NCBI GenBank assembly: GCA_017610485.1
Contig: JAFCBY010000030.1
Location: forward strand, 1-11,154
Length of the DNA: 11,154 bases
From: Candidatus Falkowiibacteriota bacterium
GTDB taxonomy: Archaea > Iainarchaeota > Iainarchaeia > Iainarchaeales > GCA-2688035
Reading direction: 5' to 3'
Below are positions 1 through 6,306 of the stretch, in pieces. Numbering within the stretch: position 1 is the stretch's first letter; each line of letters starts with the position of its first letter. A program made the position numbers and the translations under genes. The notes beneath the pieces were generated by a model that ran no database searches, was not told the origin of the DNA, and saw nothing but the letters and a program-made list of their open reading frames with translations.

Positions 1-1
1 G

Positions 2-766
2 TATAGGAAAAGAAGCGTTGGCAATGTTATTGAAGAGCTTAAGTTTATTGCAAAAAACTTTCCCGATGTGAAGGAGATCTTTTTGGAGGATGATACCTTC
101 ACGGCAGACTTTGCCCGTGTTAAGGAATTTTGCAGGGAGAAAATCAAGGCAGGGTTAAAGGTTAGGTGGAGCTGCAATGCCCGCGCCGACGTTCCCCTGG
201 ATGTGCTGGTTGAGATGAAGAAGGCCGGCTGCAGGCTTTTGTGCGTTGGCTTTGAGTCAGGAAGCCAGCAGGTTTTGAATGACGTGAGAAAAGGCAATAC
301 TTTGAACAGGATGGAGGAGTTTATGGCGAATGCCAAGAAGGCTGGCGTCTTGGTGCACGGCTGCTTTATGGTTGGAAACCCGCTTGACAGCAATGAGACC
401 ATTAGGGCAACCATTGAGATGGCAAAAGACCTCAACCCTGATTCGGCGCAGTTCTTCCCAATAATGGTTTATCCCGGAACAAGCTCCTACAATTTTTTCA
501 GGGATAAGGGGCTGCTTGTTTCGCAGGATTACTCAAAGTGGGTGAATGAAAGGGGATGGCACAACTGCATGGTTAACCTGCCAGGCATGAAGAAAGAGGA
601 GCTTGTGGCATGGTGCGACAGGGGCAGGAAAGAATTTTATTTAAGGCCAAGATATATCCTGGGAAAGGCAAAGCAGGTGCTTTTGCATCCCGAGGAGGTC
701 CCAAGGCTTGTGAAAGGCGGAAAGACCTTTTTTAGGTATATGTTTGAACTCAGGATGTCGGGCTGA
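2..766 (+). CDS. Radical SAM protein, probably B12-binding class, C-terminal part (5' truncated)
   Basis: The frame is open from base 2, so the true start lies left of the window; the ATG-less region before base 68 already reads as coding (YRKRS..NVIEEL). The 254 visible residues cover the second half of a radical SAM barrel and its C-terminal tail. Signatures are the FLEDDTF strand, the WSCNARAD strand, the GFESGSQ motif and HGCFMVGNP, in the order typical of archaeal and bacterial B12-binding radical SAM proteins (the BchE/hopanoid-type group). The CxxxCxxC cluster motif and any cobalamin domain would be upstream and are not seen. Such proteins often do methylation or carbon-skeleton chemistry on lipids, sugars or cofactors; the substrate here cannot be told. 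Its position directly before glycan genes suggests glycan or lipid modification (inference). The TGA stop overlaps an ATG (TGATG). Confidence 0.85.
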   Translation, partial: YRKRSVGNVIEELKFIAKNFPDVKEIFLEDDTFTADFARVKEFCREKIKAGLKVRWSCNARADVPLDVLVEMKKAGCRLLCVGFESGSQQVLNDVRKGNTLNRMEEFMANAKKAGVLVHGCFMVGNPLDSNETIRATIEMAKDLNPDSAQFFPIMVYPGTSSYNFFRDKGLLVSQDYSKWVNERGWHNCMVNLPGMKKEELVAWCDRGRKEFYLRPRYILGKAKQVLLHPEEVPRLVKGGKTFFRYMFELRMSG

Positions 767-828
767 TGGATGAAAATGGCAGGATAAGGAAAATATCTAA
801 AGGTCTTTGGAGAGGTGATTTTGCTTGA
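766..828 (+). CDS. 20-codon mini-ORF coupled to both neighbours (hypothetical)
   Basis: An ATG overlapping the radical SAM stop (TGATG, 764-768) opens a frame of 20 codons. It ends in a TGA that overlaps the ATG of the methyltransferase, again as TGATG (826-830). The peptide begins MDENGRIRK and is basic, with no recognisable domain. The strong ribosome-binding site of the methyltransferase lies inside its last codons. It could be a translated coupling peptide that carries ribosomes across the junction, or pure chance: a 20-codon frame is not statistically remarkable alone, and only the precise overlap at both ends makes it worth recording. There is no evidence of a functional product. Confidence 0.2.
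   Translation: MDENGRIRKISKGLWRGDFA
812..819 (+). promoter_or_regulatory. Strong Shine-Dalgarno site for the FkbM methyltransferase
   Basis: GAGGTGAT matches eight bases of the consensus complementary to the 16S rRNA 3' end. It sits 8 nt before the ATG at 828. An in-frame TTG at 825 would give spacing of only 5 nt, so this site favours ATG 828. It is the best ribosome-binding site in the window, which suggests independent initiation here rather than coupling alone. Confidence 0.75.
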
Positions 829-1772
829 TGGGATGGAGAAGAGTTTTTGAGGAGGGCCCGGGCCTGACGGCGCAGAGGATTGTCAAGATTGCCCTGGTCA
901 AGACATATGAAAAGGCAGGTGGCCTGAGGGCGTGTGCCGTAAGACTTAGGCACGGCGGAAACTTTGTCCTTAGGGAAGTGCAAGACAGCAAAATGTTTTT
1001 GGATACCAAGGACAGGGGAATTTGCGCTGACCTTTACAAGAATCGCATAAGGGAAAGGCTTGCGACTGCAGAGTTTCAGAAGAGGCTCAAACCAGGAATG
1101 ACTGTGGTGGACATAGGGGCAAACATTGGCTATTATGCGCTGATGGAAGCAATGGCTGTTGGATCTGGCGGGAAAATTTATGCCATTGAGCCTATCAGCG
1201 AAAATGTCGCGTTGTTGAAGAAGAATGTTGAAGCCAATGATTATGGCAATATTGAGGTTTTTGAAAATGCGATTGGAGAGAGGAATGGCGAGATGGACAT
1301 TTTCATGTCAAAGCGGTCAAACCTTTCCACGTTTTGTGAAAACGAGGGCTTGGATATGAGCGGGAAAACCAGGGCGGTGAAGGTTTGTTCTCTGGACAGC
1401 TTTCTTGAGGGAAAAAGAAAACCTGACTTTGTAAGAATGGATGTTGAAGGCTTTGAATACGAAATTTTGGCTGGAATGGGCAAAGTTATGAAATCCAGCA
1501 GTAACCTGCAGTTGTTTATAGAAGTGCATGCAGATTTTTTGGGAAAGGAGAAGACAAGGCGATTTTTTGAGGTTCTCAGGGAGAACGGATTTAGGCATTG
1601 CAGGCTGATGTCAGAGCAAATGAAAAGTCTGGAATTGGCGGGAAAATTTCTTTCCAAGAGGGTTTTGCCCGAGATTTTTGATTTTTCAGGAAGCGTTGAC
1701 GAGTTGATTGGAAATGAAAGGTTTCACCAGGGGCTTTACCATATTTTTGTGAAGAAGGGGCAGGGACCATGA
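828..1772 (+). CDS. FkbM-family SAM-dependent methyltransferase
   Basis: Predicted class I methyltransferase of 314 residues that would transfer a methyl group from S-adenosylmethionine, typically to a sugar hydroxyl in glycan clusters. SAM-binding motif I is VVDIGANIGYY (about 93-103). The acidic residue after strand 2 is in YAIEP (E121). The FkbM hallmark DFVRMDVEGFEYEIL spans about 200-214, with IEVH at 231-234. The first ~90 residues are an N-terminal extension with no clear domain. Length fits the family. The start is ATG 828, set by the Shine-Dalgarno site at 812-819; a TTG one codon earlier is possible. Its 3' end is followed after 19 nt by the next gene's ATG. O-methylation of a glycan residue is inferred from family and context; the acceptor is unknown. 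Confidence 0.88.
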   Translation: MGWRRVFEEGPGLTAQRIVKIALVKTYEKAGGLRACAVRLRHGGNFVLREVQDSKMFLDTKDRGICADLYKNRIRERLATAEFQKRLKPGMTVVDIGANIGYYALMEAMAVGSGGKIYAIEPISENVALLKKNVEANDYGNIEVFENAIGERNGEMDIFMSKRSNLSTFCENEGLDMSGKTRAVKVCSLDSFLEGKRKPDFVRMDVEGFEYEILAGMGKVMKSSSNLQLFIEVHADFLGKEKTRRFFEVLRENGFRHCRLMSEQMKSLELAGKFLSKRVLPEIFDFSGSVDELIGNERFHQGLYHIFVKKGQGP

Positions 1773-1791
1773 ACAGGGTTTGGTTTTTGGC

Positions 1792-2271
1792 ATGGTGAAG
1801 GCAAGCGTTGTAATTGCTGCAATGAATGCTGAAAAGTCCATTGGGAAATGCCTTGACTCTTTGGAAGGGCAGTCCTTCAGGGGCTTTGAGGTCATTGTTG
1901 TGGACGACGGCAGTTCTGACAGGACCGCTGAGATTGCAGAGGGTTTTCCAAATGCGAGGGTCTTGAGGCAGAAGCACGCAGGGCCTGCAGTAGGAAGGAA
2001 CAGAGGGGCGGCGGAAGCAAAAGGCAGCATTGTTGTCTTTACGGATTCCGACTGTGTTCTTGACAGGAGATGGCTTGAGGAAATGATCAGGCCGTTTGAT
2101 GACAGGAGCCTTGCCGGCGTACAGGGCAGGTATAAGTCAAGGCAGAAGAGCATTATTGCGAGACTTATACAGCTTGAAATTGAGAGAAGCTATGAAAAGA
2201 TGGCAAAAAGGGAATTCATTGATTTTATGGGCACGTACAGCGCGGCATACAGGAAAAGCATGTTTGAGTAA
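1792..2271 (+). CDS. GT2 glycosyltransferase, N-terminal half (interrupted by in-frame TAA)
   Basis: N-terminal half of a family 2 glycosyltransferase (GT-A fold), 159 residues before the stop. It holds the nucleotide-sugar binding part: ASVVIAAMNAEKSIG at the N-terminus, VVDDGSSDRT (about 37-45), and the metal-binding DSD in FTDSDCVL (85-87). It ends at YRKSMFE, exactly where family members continue into a (G)GFD..F acceptor loop; that continuation follows in the same frame after the TAA at 2269-2271. The start chosen is ATG 1792 because MVKASVVIAA is a natural family N-terminus; TTG 1780 and GTG 1795 are alternatives, and none has a good ribosome-binding site. Without the other half it lacks the catalytic-base motif, so alone it is probably inactive. 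Best read as the 5' part of a split gene or pseudogene covering 1792-2763. Confidence 0.8.
   Translation: MVKASVVIAAMNAEKSIGKCLDSLEGQSFRGFEVIVVDDGSSDRTAEIAEGFPNARVLRQKHAGPAVGRNRGAAEAKGSIVVFTDSDCVLDRRWLEEMIRPFDDRSLAGVQGRYKSRQKSIIARLIQLEIERSYEKMAKREFIDFMGTYSAAYRKSMFE
2269..2271 (+). other. In-frame TAA nonsense codon splitting the GT2 gene
   Basis: A TAA stands between GAG (Glu) and ATG (Met) in an otherwise continuous reading frame. The frame is unchanged on both sides, so this is a single-codon interruption, not a frameshift. The upstream half ends MFE and the downstream half begins MKGFD, matching the uninterrupted family pattern with one residue replaced. One base change from AAA, GAA or CAA would create it. 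The junction is TAAATG, so restarting at the adjacent ATG is conceivable. Every complete gene in the window otherwise stops with TGA (or TAG once); this is the only TAA in such a role. Confidence 0.9.
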
Positions 2272-2763
2272 ATGAAGGGCTTTGACACAAGCTTCCCTAT
2301 AGCAAGCGGAGAGGATACCGATTTGAGTTTCAGAGCAAGCGAGGCAGGCCACAAAATGGTGTTCAGGCCAAAGGCAATCGTGTTCCATTCGCACCCTGAG
2401 AGCCTGTGGAAGTATTTGAAGGTTAAATTCTTCAGGGCCTTCTGGCGGACCAAAGTCTACAAAAAGCACAGCAGGAAGATGGTTAATGATGCCTACACAA
2501 GCCAGATGGTCAAGGCACAGCTTGCCTTGTTCTACGGGGCGCTTGCAGCGCTTGCTGTGGCGGCAGCGGTTGAGGGCATTACAGTCTTCTTTGTAGGGGT
2601 TGCCCTTGTATTGCTTTTCCTTTCAGTCCTGCCTTTTGCTTTTTGGGCTGCAAGAAGGGATTTGGCCGTTGGACTTGCAAGCATTCCGCTGGGCTTGGCC
2701 AAGACGGCATTTTTTGGGGCAGGCTTTGTTTTGGGAATTGCAAACCAGGTGGTTTCCAAATGA
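2272..2763 (+). CDS. GT2 glycosyltransferase, C-terminal half with three membrane segments
   Basis: Same frame as the preceding half and beginning with the ATG that abuts its TAA; 163 residues. It starts with the acceptor loop MKGFDTSFP, then GEDTDLSFRASEAG (13-26), which holds the catalytic-base ED region of GT2 enzymes, then a basic linker. Three hydrophobic stretches (about 83-101, 103-125 and 131-157) predict a membrane-anchored C-terminus, as in polysaccharide GT2 enzymes that work on lipid-linked acceptors at the inner face of the membrane. No ribosome-binding site precedes the ATG, so expression would need restart or read-through. Codon use matches the neighbours and there are no further lesions, so the interruption looks recent, tolerated or artefactual. 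The last codon overlaps the next gene as ATGA. Confidence 0.78.
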   Translation: MKGFDTSFPIASGEDTDLSFRASEAGHKMVFRPKAIVFHSHPESLWKYLKVKFFRAFWRTKVYKKHSRKMVNDAYTSQMVKAQLALFYGALAALAVAAAVEGITVFFVGVALVLLFLSVLPFAFWAARRDLAVGLASIPLGLAKTAFFGAGFVLGIANQVVSK

Positions 2764-3869
2764 ATATTCTGCATGTTGCACACCATTACAGGCCGTGCGT
2801 TGGGGGCATCGAAAAGGTTGTCTTTGAACTGAACAGGTTTTTGGGAGAGAGAGGCAATTCCTGCAGGGTGATTTGCCTGAACAGGTGCGCGAAATCCGGG
2901 GAAAAACTGCCTGGGAGGGAAAATTTTCCAGAAGCAGACGTTGAGAGAATCCCCTTTTTTGATTTTGGCCTTTACAAGCTTGCGCCGTTTAGCCTTGCAA
3001 GACTCAGAGAGGCCGATGTCGTGCATGTCCATGGCCTTGGGTTCTTTTTTGACTTTTTGGTGCTGACAAGCTTTTTTCACAGGAAGCCAATCGTGCTTTC
3101 AACCCACGGGGGCCTTTTTCACACAAAGAAACATCCCTTGCTGAAAAGGCTGTATTTTGGTTTGTGGGCAAGGCTTTTGATAAGAAGAGCCTGCGCTATT
3201 GTTGCTGTCAGCCGGAGTGACAGGGATATCTTTTCAGAAATTTCGGGCTCTAAAAGGGTTGAAATTATAGAGAACGGCATTGATTTCTCCAGCCTGAAAG
3301 AGATTAAGAGAAAACCGGTGAGGAACAGCTTTTTGTTTGTTGGCAGGCTTAGTGCCAACAAGGGCCTGCCTGAATTGCTTGAGGTGTTTTCTTTGGTGAA
3401 AAGGGAAAGACCTGATTTTAGGTTAAGAATTGTTGGGAAAGAGTTTGATTTGGATACGGCAAGCCTTGAGAGAATGGCTGCCTGTCTGGGCATCATGGAT
3501 AACCTGGAGTTTCTGGGGCTGGTTTCAGACAAAGAGCTAAGGGACATTTATGCTGCAAGCGAGTTCTTTGTCAGTGCCTCCAGGCATGAGGGTTTTGGAA
3601 TAAGTGCGTTGGAGGCGATGGCTGCCGGCCTGATACCTATTCTTAATAATATCCCATCTTTTAGGGTTTTTGCCGGTCGGGCTGGCAGGGGTTTCATTAC
3701 GGGTTTTGAGGACAGGAAAAATGCGGCGGAAAAGATTGTGGAAGCCATGCGCATGAATCCGAAACGGAAAAGGCTTGTCAGCAGAAATGCCTGCCTGTTC
3801 GCAGCAAGGTTTGACTGGCGGAAAAAGGCAGGGCAGTATGAAAGTGTGTACAGGAAGTGTCTGGCGTGA
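2760..3869 (+). CDS. GT4 family glycosyltransferase
   Basis: Predicted retaining GT-B enzyme of 369 residues that transfers a sugar from a nucleotide donor in the cytoplasm. N-terminal domain: MNILHVAHHYRPCVGGIE with the GGIE acceptor-side loop (15-18), VVHVHG (87-92) and STHGG (114-118). C-terminal donor domain: IENGID (170-175), VGRLSANKG (194-202), and the EX7E motif HEGFGISALEAMAAG with E277 and E285. All key family elements are present and the length is normal. The start is ATG 2760, overlapping the previous stop as ATGA. The frame is open further upstream, but those codons lie inside the GT2 coding region and do not resemble a GT4 N-terminus. Donor and linkage cannot be assigned; mannosyl-, glucosyl- and N-acetylhexosaminyltransferases share this pattern. 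Confidence 0.92.
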   Translation: MNILHVAHHYRPCVGGIEKVVFELNRFLGERGNSCRVICLNRCAKSGEKLPGRENFPEADVERIPFFDFGLYKLAPFSLARLREADVVHVHGLGFFFDFLVLTSFFHRKPIVLSTHGGLFHTKKHPLLKRLYFGLWARLLIRRACAIVAVSRSDRDIFSEISGSKRVEIIENGIDFSSLKEIKRKPVRNSFLFVGRLSANKGLPELLEVFSLVKRERPDFRLRIVGKEFDLDTASLERMAACLGIMDNLEFLGLVSDKELRDIYAASEFFVSASRHEGFGISALEAMAAGLIPILNNIPSFRVFAGRAGRGFITGFEDRKNAAEKIVEAMRMNPKRKRLVSRNACLFAARFDWRKKAGQYESVYRKCLA

Positions 3870-4771
3870 AACTCACATCCATAATTATTCTGAACTGGAA
3901 CGGTCTTTCGTTTACAAAGCAGTGCATAGAATCCATTCACAGGAATACCCTCCAGCCCTTTGAGGTAATAGTGGTGGACAACGGGAGCAGTGAAGAGGAG
4001 AGGCAGTCTCTCAGAAAGATGAAAGCTTCGGGGCGCATGGATGTGCTAATTGAAAATGATTCCAATAGAGGGTTTTCTGCCGCCAACAATCAGGGGCTGA
4101 GAAAGGCCAAGGGCAGCTATATTGTCCTGCTCAACAATGACACTATTGTGACTGAAAAATGGCTGGATGAACTGATTAAAACAGGGGAGTCAGATAAAAA
4201 GATTGGCATTGTTGGACCGCACCTACCGGAAAGTGAAACCGGCAGGACATTCTATGGCGGAGGTTTTATTGACTTGGCCGGAAGGGCAAGGCACAGTTTT
4301 TCTAGTTTTGAGTCTGAGGCAGAGCAGGTTGGGGGTGCGGCTTTTTTTTTCAAAAGGATTGTGTTTGACAAGATAGGGGAACTTGATGAGGGGTTTTCGC
4401 CTATCTATTTTGAGGAAACGGATTACTGCGCAAGGGCAAGAAAGGCAGGATTCAGGGCTTGGTTTACCCCGAAAAGCAGGATAATACATTTTGGCTCCAA
4501 GATTACTGAGAAACAGCTGCCCAAATGGCAGTATGTTGTCATAAACAAAAACAGGGTCAGGTATATGCTGCTGCATTTTTCTGTTCCGCGCCTGTTTGCT
4601 GCGGTGCCGTTTGAGATTGCAAGAATTGCAAAGAGCCTGTTCAAGTTCAGGGTAGGCTGGCTTTTGAAAGCATATTATGTGAATCTGCTTAGCCTGGGTG
4701 AAATCCTGAAAAAAAGAGGGGCTTATAGAAGGGGCACTTTCAGGCTGTTGAATGCAAAAAAATCAGGGTGA
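3866..4771 (+). CDS. GT2 glycosyltransferase, rhamnosyltransferase (WbbL)-like
   Basis: Inverting GT-A enzyme of 301 residues. N-terminus KLTSIIILNWNG; VVDNGSS (36-42); NRGFSAANNQG (68-77); LLNNDT (88-93), where LNND replaces the usual DxD; YFEETDYCARARKAG (181-195) with the catalytic-base region; and HFGS (208-211). This set is typical of the dTDP-rhamnosyltransferase/WbbL-like branch, though donor prediction from it is weak. No clear membrane span; the C-terminal third is basic and amphipathic, suggesting peripheral membrane contact. The start is GTG 3866, overlapping the previous TGA as GTGA and preceded at 8-9 nt spacing by AGGAAG; GTG 3857 in the same frame is the alternative. A run of nine T at 4342-4350 lies within the frame without disrupting it. 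Confidence 0.9.
   Translation: MKLTSIIILNWNGLSFTKQCIESIHRNTLQPFEVIVVDNGSSEEERQSLRKMKASGRMDVLIENDSNRGFSAANNQGLRKAKGSYIVLLNNDTIVTEKWLDELIKTGESDKKIGIVGPHLPESETGRTFYGGGFIDLAGRARHSFSSFESEAEQVGGAAFFFKRIVFDKIGELDEGFSPIYFEETDYCARARKAGFRAWFTPKSRIIHFGSKITEKQLPKWQYVVINKNRVRYMLLHFSVPRLFAAVPFEIARIAKSLFKFRVGWLLKAYYVNLLSLGEILKKRGAYRRGTFRLLNAKKSG
4767..4771 (+). promoter_or_regulatory. Ribosome-binding site for the phosphodiesterase-like gene
   Basis: GGTGA, whose last three bases are the stop codon of the preceding GT2, lies 9 nt before ATG 4781. The site thus overlaps the upstream stop, a typical arrangement for coupled translation. Confidence 0.5.
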
Positions 4772-4780
4772 AGAGATTTT

Positions 4781-6214
4781 ATGGCAAAGATTGTTGTTGT
4801 AGGCATTGATGGCATTCCATGGGCGGTTCTGGAACCGTTCATTAAAAAGGGACTCATGCCAAATGTGAAGAGGCTTTTGAGCGGCGGCTGCCGTGGCATC
4901 TTGGAAAGCTGTATTCCGTCTTCGACTTTTCCCGCCTGGAAATGTTATAGTACAGGGAAGAATGCCGGAAAATTCGGCGTGTTTGCCAGAACAGCCACGC
5001 GTTTTTCAGAAAAGAGGGTTGTTTTCACGGGTGAATCAAACTGTTTTGAAAGCAGGGAGTTCTGGGACCTCATTGGGGACAGCGGAAAGAAAGTTGCAAT
5101 AATTAATATGCCCACTACTTACCCGCCAAGAAAGGTGAACGGTTTCCTTGCTGCAAGCAGTGTGCCTAACAACAGTGTAGAGTATACTTACCCAAAAAGC
5201 CTGCAGGGGGAAATAGAAGAAAAATTTGGGTACAAGCCTGACCCAGAGGTGGCTCTTGACGTTGAGGGCCCGGAATTGAAAAAAGAGTTCTTTTCGCTGA
5301 TTGAAAGCCGATTCTTGCTTGCCAAGCATTTGATTGACAGTGTAGACTTTCTGCAGGTTACAGTGGTTTGCACAGACTACATGCTTCACTTTCATTGGAA
5401 AAGCAGGTTTGTGGAAAGTGTTCTGGAAAAGATTGATAAGGAGCTTGGGCTGCTTATTGAGAAAGCCGGCGGCGAATGCAATTTTATAATAATGTCGGAC
5501 CATGGCTTTGCACCCTTGAAAGCCAGGTTTTTTGCAAACACTTGGCTTCAGCAGAATGGCTATCAGGAAACAAAGGAAAGGGTATCCAAAACCCTGTTTA
5601 GCCTGGGGTTGAACCGCGATATGGTTGCGTCGGTCTTGAAAAGGATAGGGATGTATGATGCGATAAGGGCAACCATGCCAGAAAAAGTAAGAAAGCAACT
5701 GAAATCAAAACATGGGCTGGTAGGCGGAGTGGAAAAAACGCCTTTTCTTGACTGGGATGCCAGCAGGGTTGTATGCGAAGCCGATGACCTTTTTTATATA
5801 AATCCGGCCTGCAAGGAGAGGGGGAAACTGAGGGATGAACTGTCAAAAAAACTGCTTGAAATCAGGTTTCCTGCAACCGGCGAAAGGGTGATAAGCAAGG
5901 TTCTGGAAAAAAATCAGGTTTACAGCGGAAAATTTTTGGATATTGCCCCGGACCTTGTAACCATTGCCTGCCCTGATTTCGAGGTGGCTGGTTCACTGGG
6001 CTCAAAGGAGCTGTTCGGAACGGACAGTGTCTGGAAAGCCAACCACCACAGGGATGGCATTTTTGTCATAAACGGGCAAGGCATAAAAAGAGGGCAGGAT
6101 ATTGGCAGAGTAAGCCTTTTTGACTTGGCGCCCACTATCCTACATCTGATGAATCTGCCTGCGCCAAAGGATTATGATGGAAGGGTGCTGGAAGAGGTTT
6201 TTGAGCAGGGATAG
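4781..6214 (+). CDS. Alkaline-phosphatase-superfamily type I phosphodiesterase/nucleotide pyrophosphatase-like protein
   Basis: A 477-residue cytosolic-looking enzyme (no signal peptide or membrane span) of the two-zinc alkaline phosphatase superfamily. Metal and active-site residues appear in order: D10 in VGIDGIPW; probable nucleophile T49 in SSTFPAW followed by TGKNAGKFGVF; D199 and H203 in CTDYMLHFHW; D240-H241 in MSDHGF; and the final histidine in NHHRDGIF (422-423). The C-terminal FDLAPTILHLMNLP (447-460) is the usual closing motif. All required ligands are present, so it should be active. Such proteins cleave phosphodiester or pyrophosphate bonds, or move phospho-groups between alcohols, and are recurrent in archaeal glycan loci. 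Possible roles are trimming nucleotide sugars or lipid-phosphate intermediates, or adding or removing phospho-substituents; the sequence does not decide. It ends in TAG, the only TAG stop here, followed by the largest gap in the window. Confidence 0.88.
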   Translation: MAKIVVVGIDGIPWAVLEPFIKKGLMPNVKRLLSGGCRGILESCIPSSTFPAWKCYSTGKNAGKFGVFARTATRFSEKRVVFTGESNCFESREFWDLIGDSGKKVAIINMPTTYPPRKVNGFLAASSVPNNSVEYTYPKSLQGEIEEKFGYKPDPEVALDVEGPELKKEFFSLIESRFLLAKHLIDSVDFLQVTVVCTDYMLHFHWKSRFVESVLEKIDKELGLLIEKAGGECNFIIMSDHGFAPLKARFFANTWLQQNGYQETKERVSKTLFSLGLNRDMVASVLKRIGMYDAIRATMPEKVRKQLKSKHGLVGGVEKTPFLDWDASRVVCEADDLFYINPACKERGKLRDELSKKLLEIRFPATGERVISKVLEKNQVYSGKFLDIAPDLVTIACPDFEVAGSLGSKELFGTDSVWKANHHRDGIFVINGQGIKRGQDIGRVSLFDLAPTILHLMNLPAPKDYDGRVLEEVFEQG

Positions 6215-6231
6215 TTTTTGATGGATTTTTT
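6215..6231 (+). terminator. Possible archaeal oligo-T terminator
   Basis: Directly after the TAG stop come TTTTT (6215-6219) and TTTTTT (6226-6231) within 17 nt. Archaeal RNA polymerase terminates on closely spaced T-runs without needing a hairpin. This is the only gap between genes with two such runs, so an operon boundary here is plausible. Evidence is modest, because T-runs of this size also occur inside genes of this genome. Confidence 0.35.
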
Positions 6232-6236
6232 ACTGG

Positions 6237-6272
6237 GATTCTGCCGAAAAAAAAGCCGTTTGGAATCGGCAG
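6237..6272 (+). promoter_or_regulatory. Leader segment with mutually exclusive hairpins upstream of the epimerase gene
   Basis: GATTC (6237-6241) can pair with GAATC (6263-6267). CTGCCG (6241-6246) can pair with CGGCAG (6267-6272). A third segment, GCCG (6255-6258), competes for CGGC (6267-6270). The two main stems interleave and share C6241 and C6267, so they are alternatives rather than nested. An A8 tract (6247-6254) forms part of the loop. No convincing TATA box was found, though the A8 tract preceded by CG lies at a possible promoter distance from the epimerase start. It may be a promoter region, a leader structure or neither. Confidence 0.2.
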
Positions 6273-6295
6273 TGGTGGATTGGGAAAATTTTTTC

Positions 6296-6300
6296 AGGTG
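6296..6300 (+). promoter_or_regulatory. Shine-Dalgarno site that sets the TTG start of the epimerase
   Basis: AGGTG ends 6 nt before TTG 6307. The upstream in-frame TTG 6280 and GTG 6298 lack such a site, and starting at 6307 gives the standard family N-terminus MKKIAVVFGTRPE. Confidence 0.65.
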
Positions 6301-6306
6301 GTTCAT

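Noticed and set aside
1769..1798. Nine-codon frame from an ATG overlapping the methyltransferase stop (ATGA)
   Set aside because: It stops at once and the GT2 has a complete N-terminus in another frame from ATG 1792. No frameshift needs to be assumed.
2269..2271. TAA as a general sense codon in this organism
   Set aside because: No other internal TAA occurs in the other genes, and no archaeal or bacterial code reassigning TAA alone is established. A local lesion, restart or error is simpler.
2643..2759. Longer N-terminus for the first GT4 starting at ATG 2643
   Set aside because: It would lie wholly within the GT2 coding region and add residues with no GT4 resemblance. ATG 2760 gives a standard N-terminus and an ATGA overlap.
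6280..6306. TTG 6280 or GTG 6298 as epimerase start
   Set aside because: They add residues outside the family N-terminus and lack the well-placed AGGTG site that TTG 6307 has.
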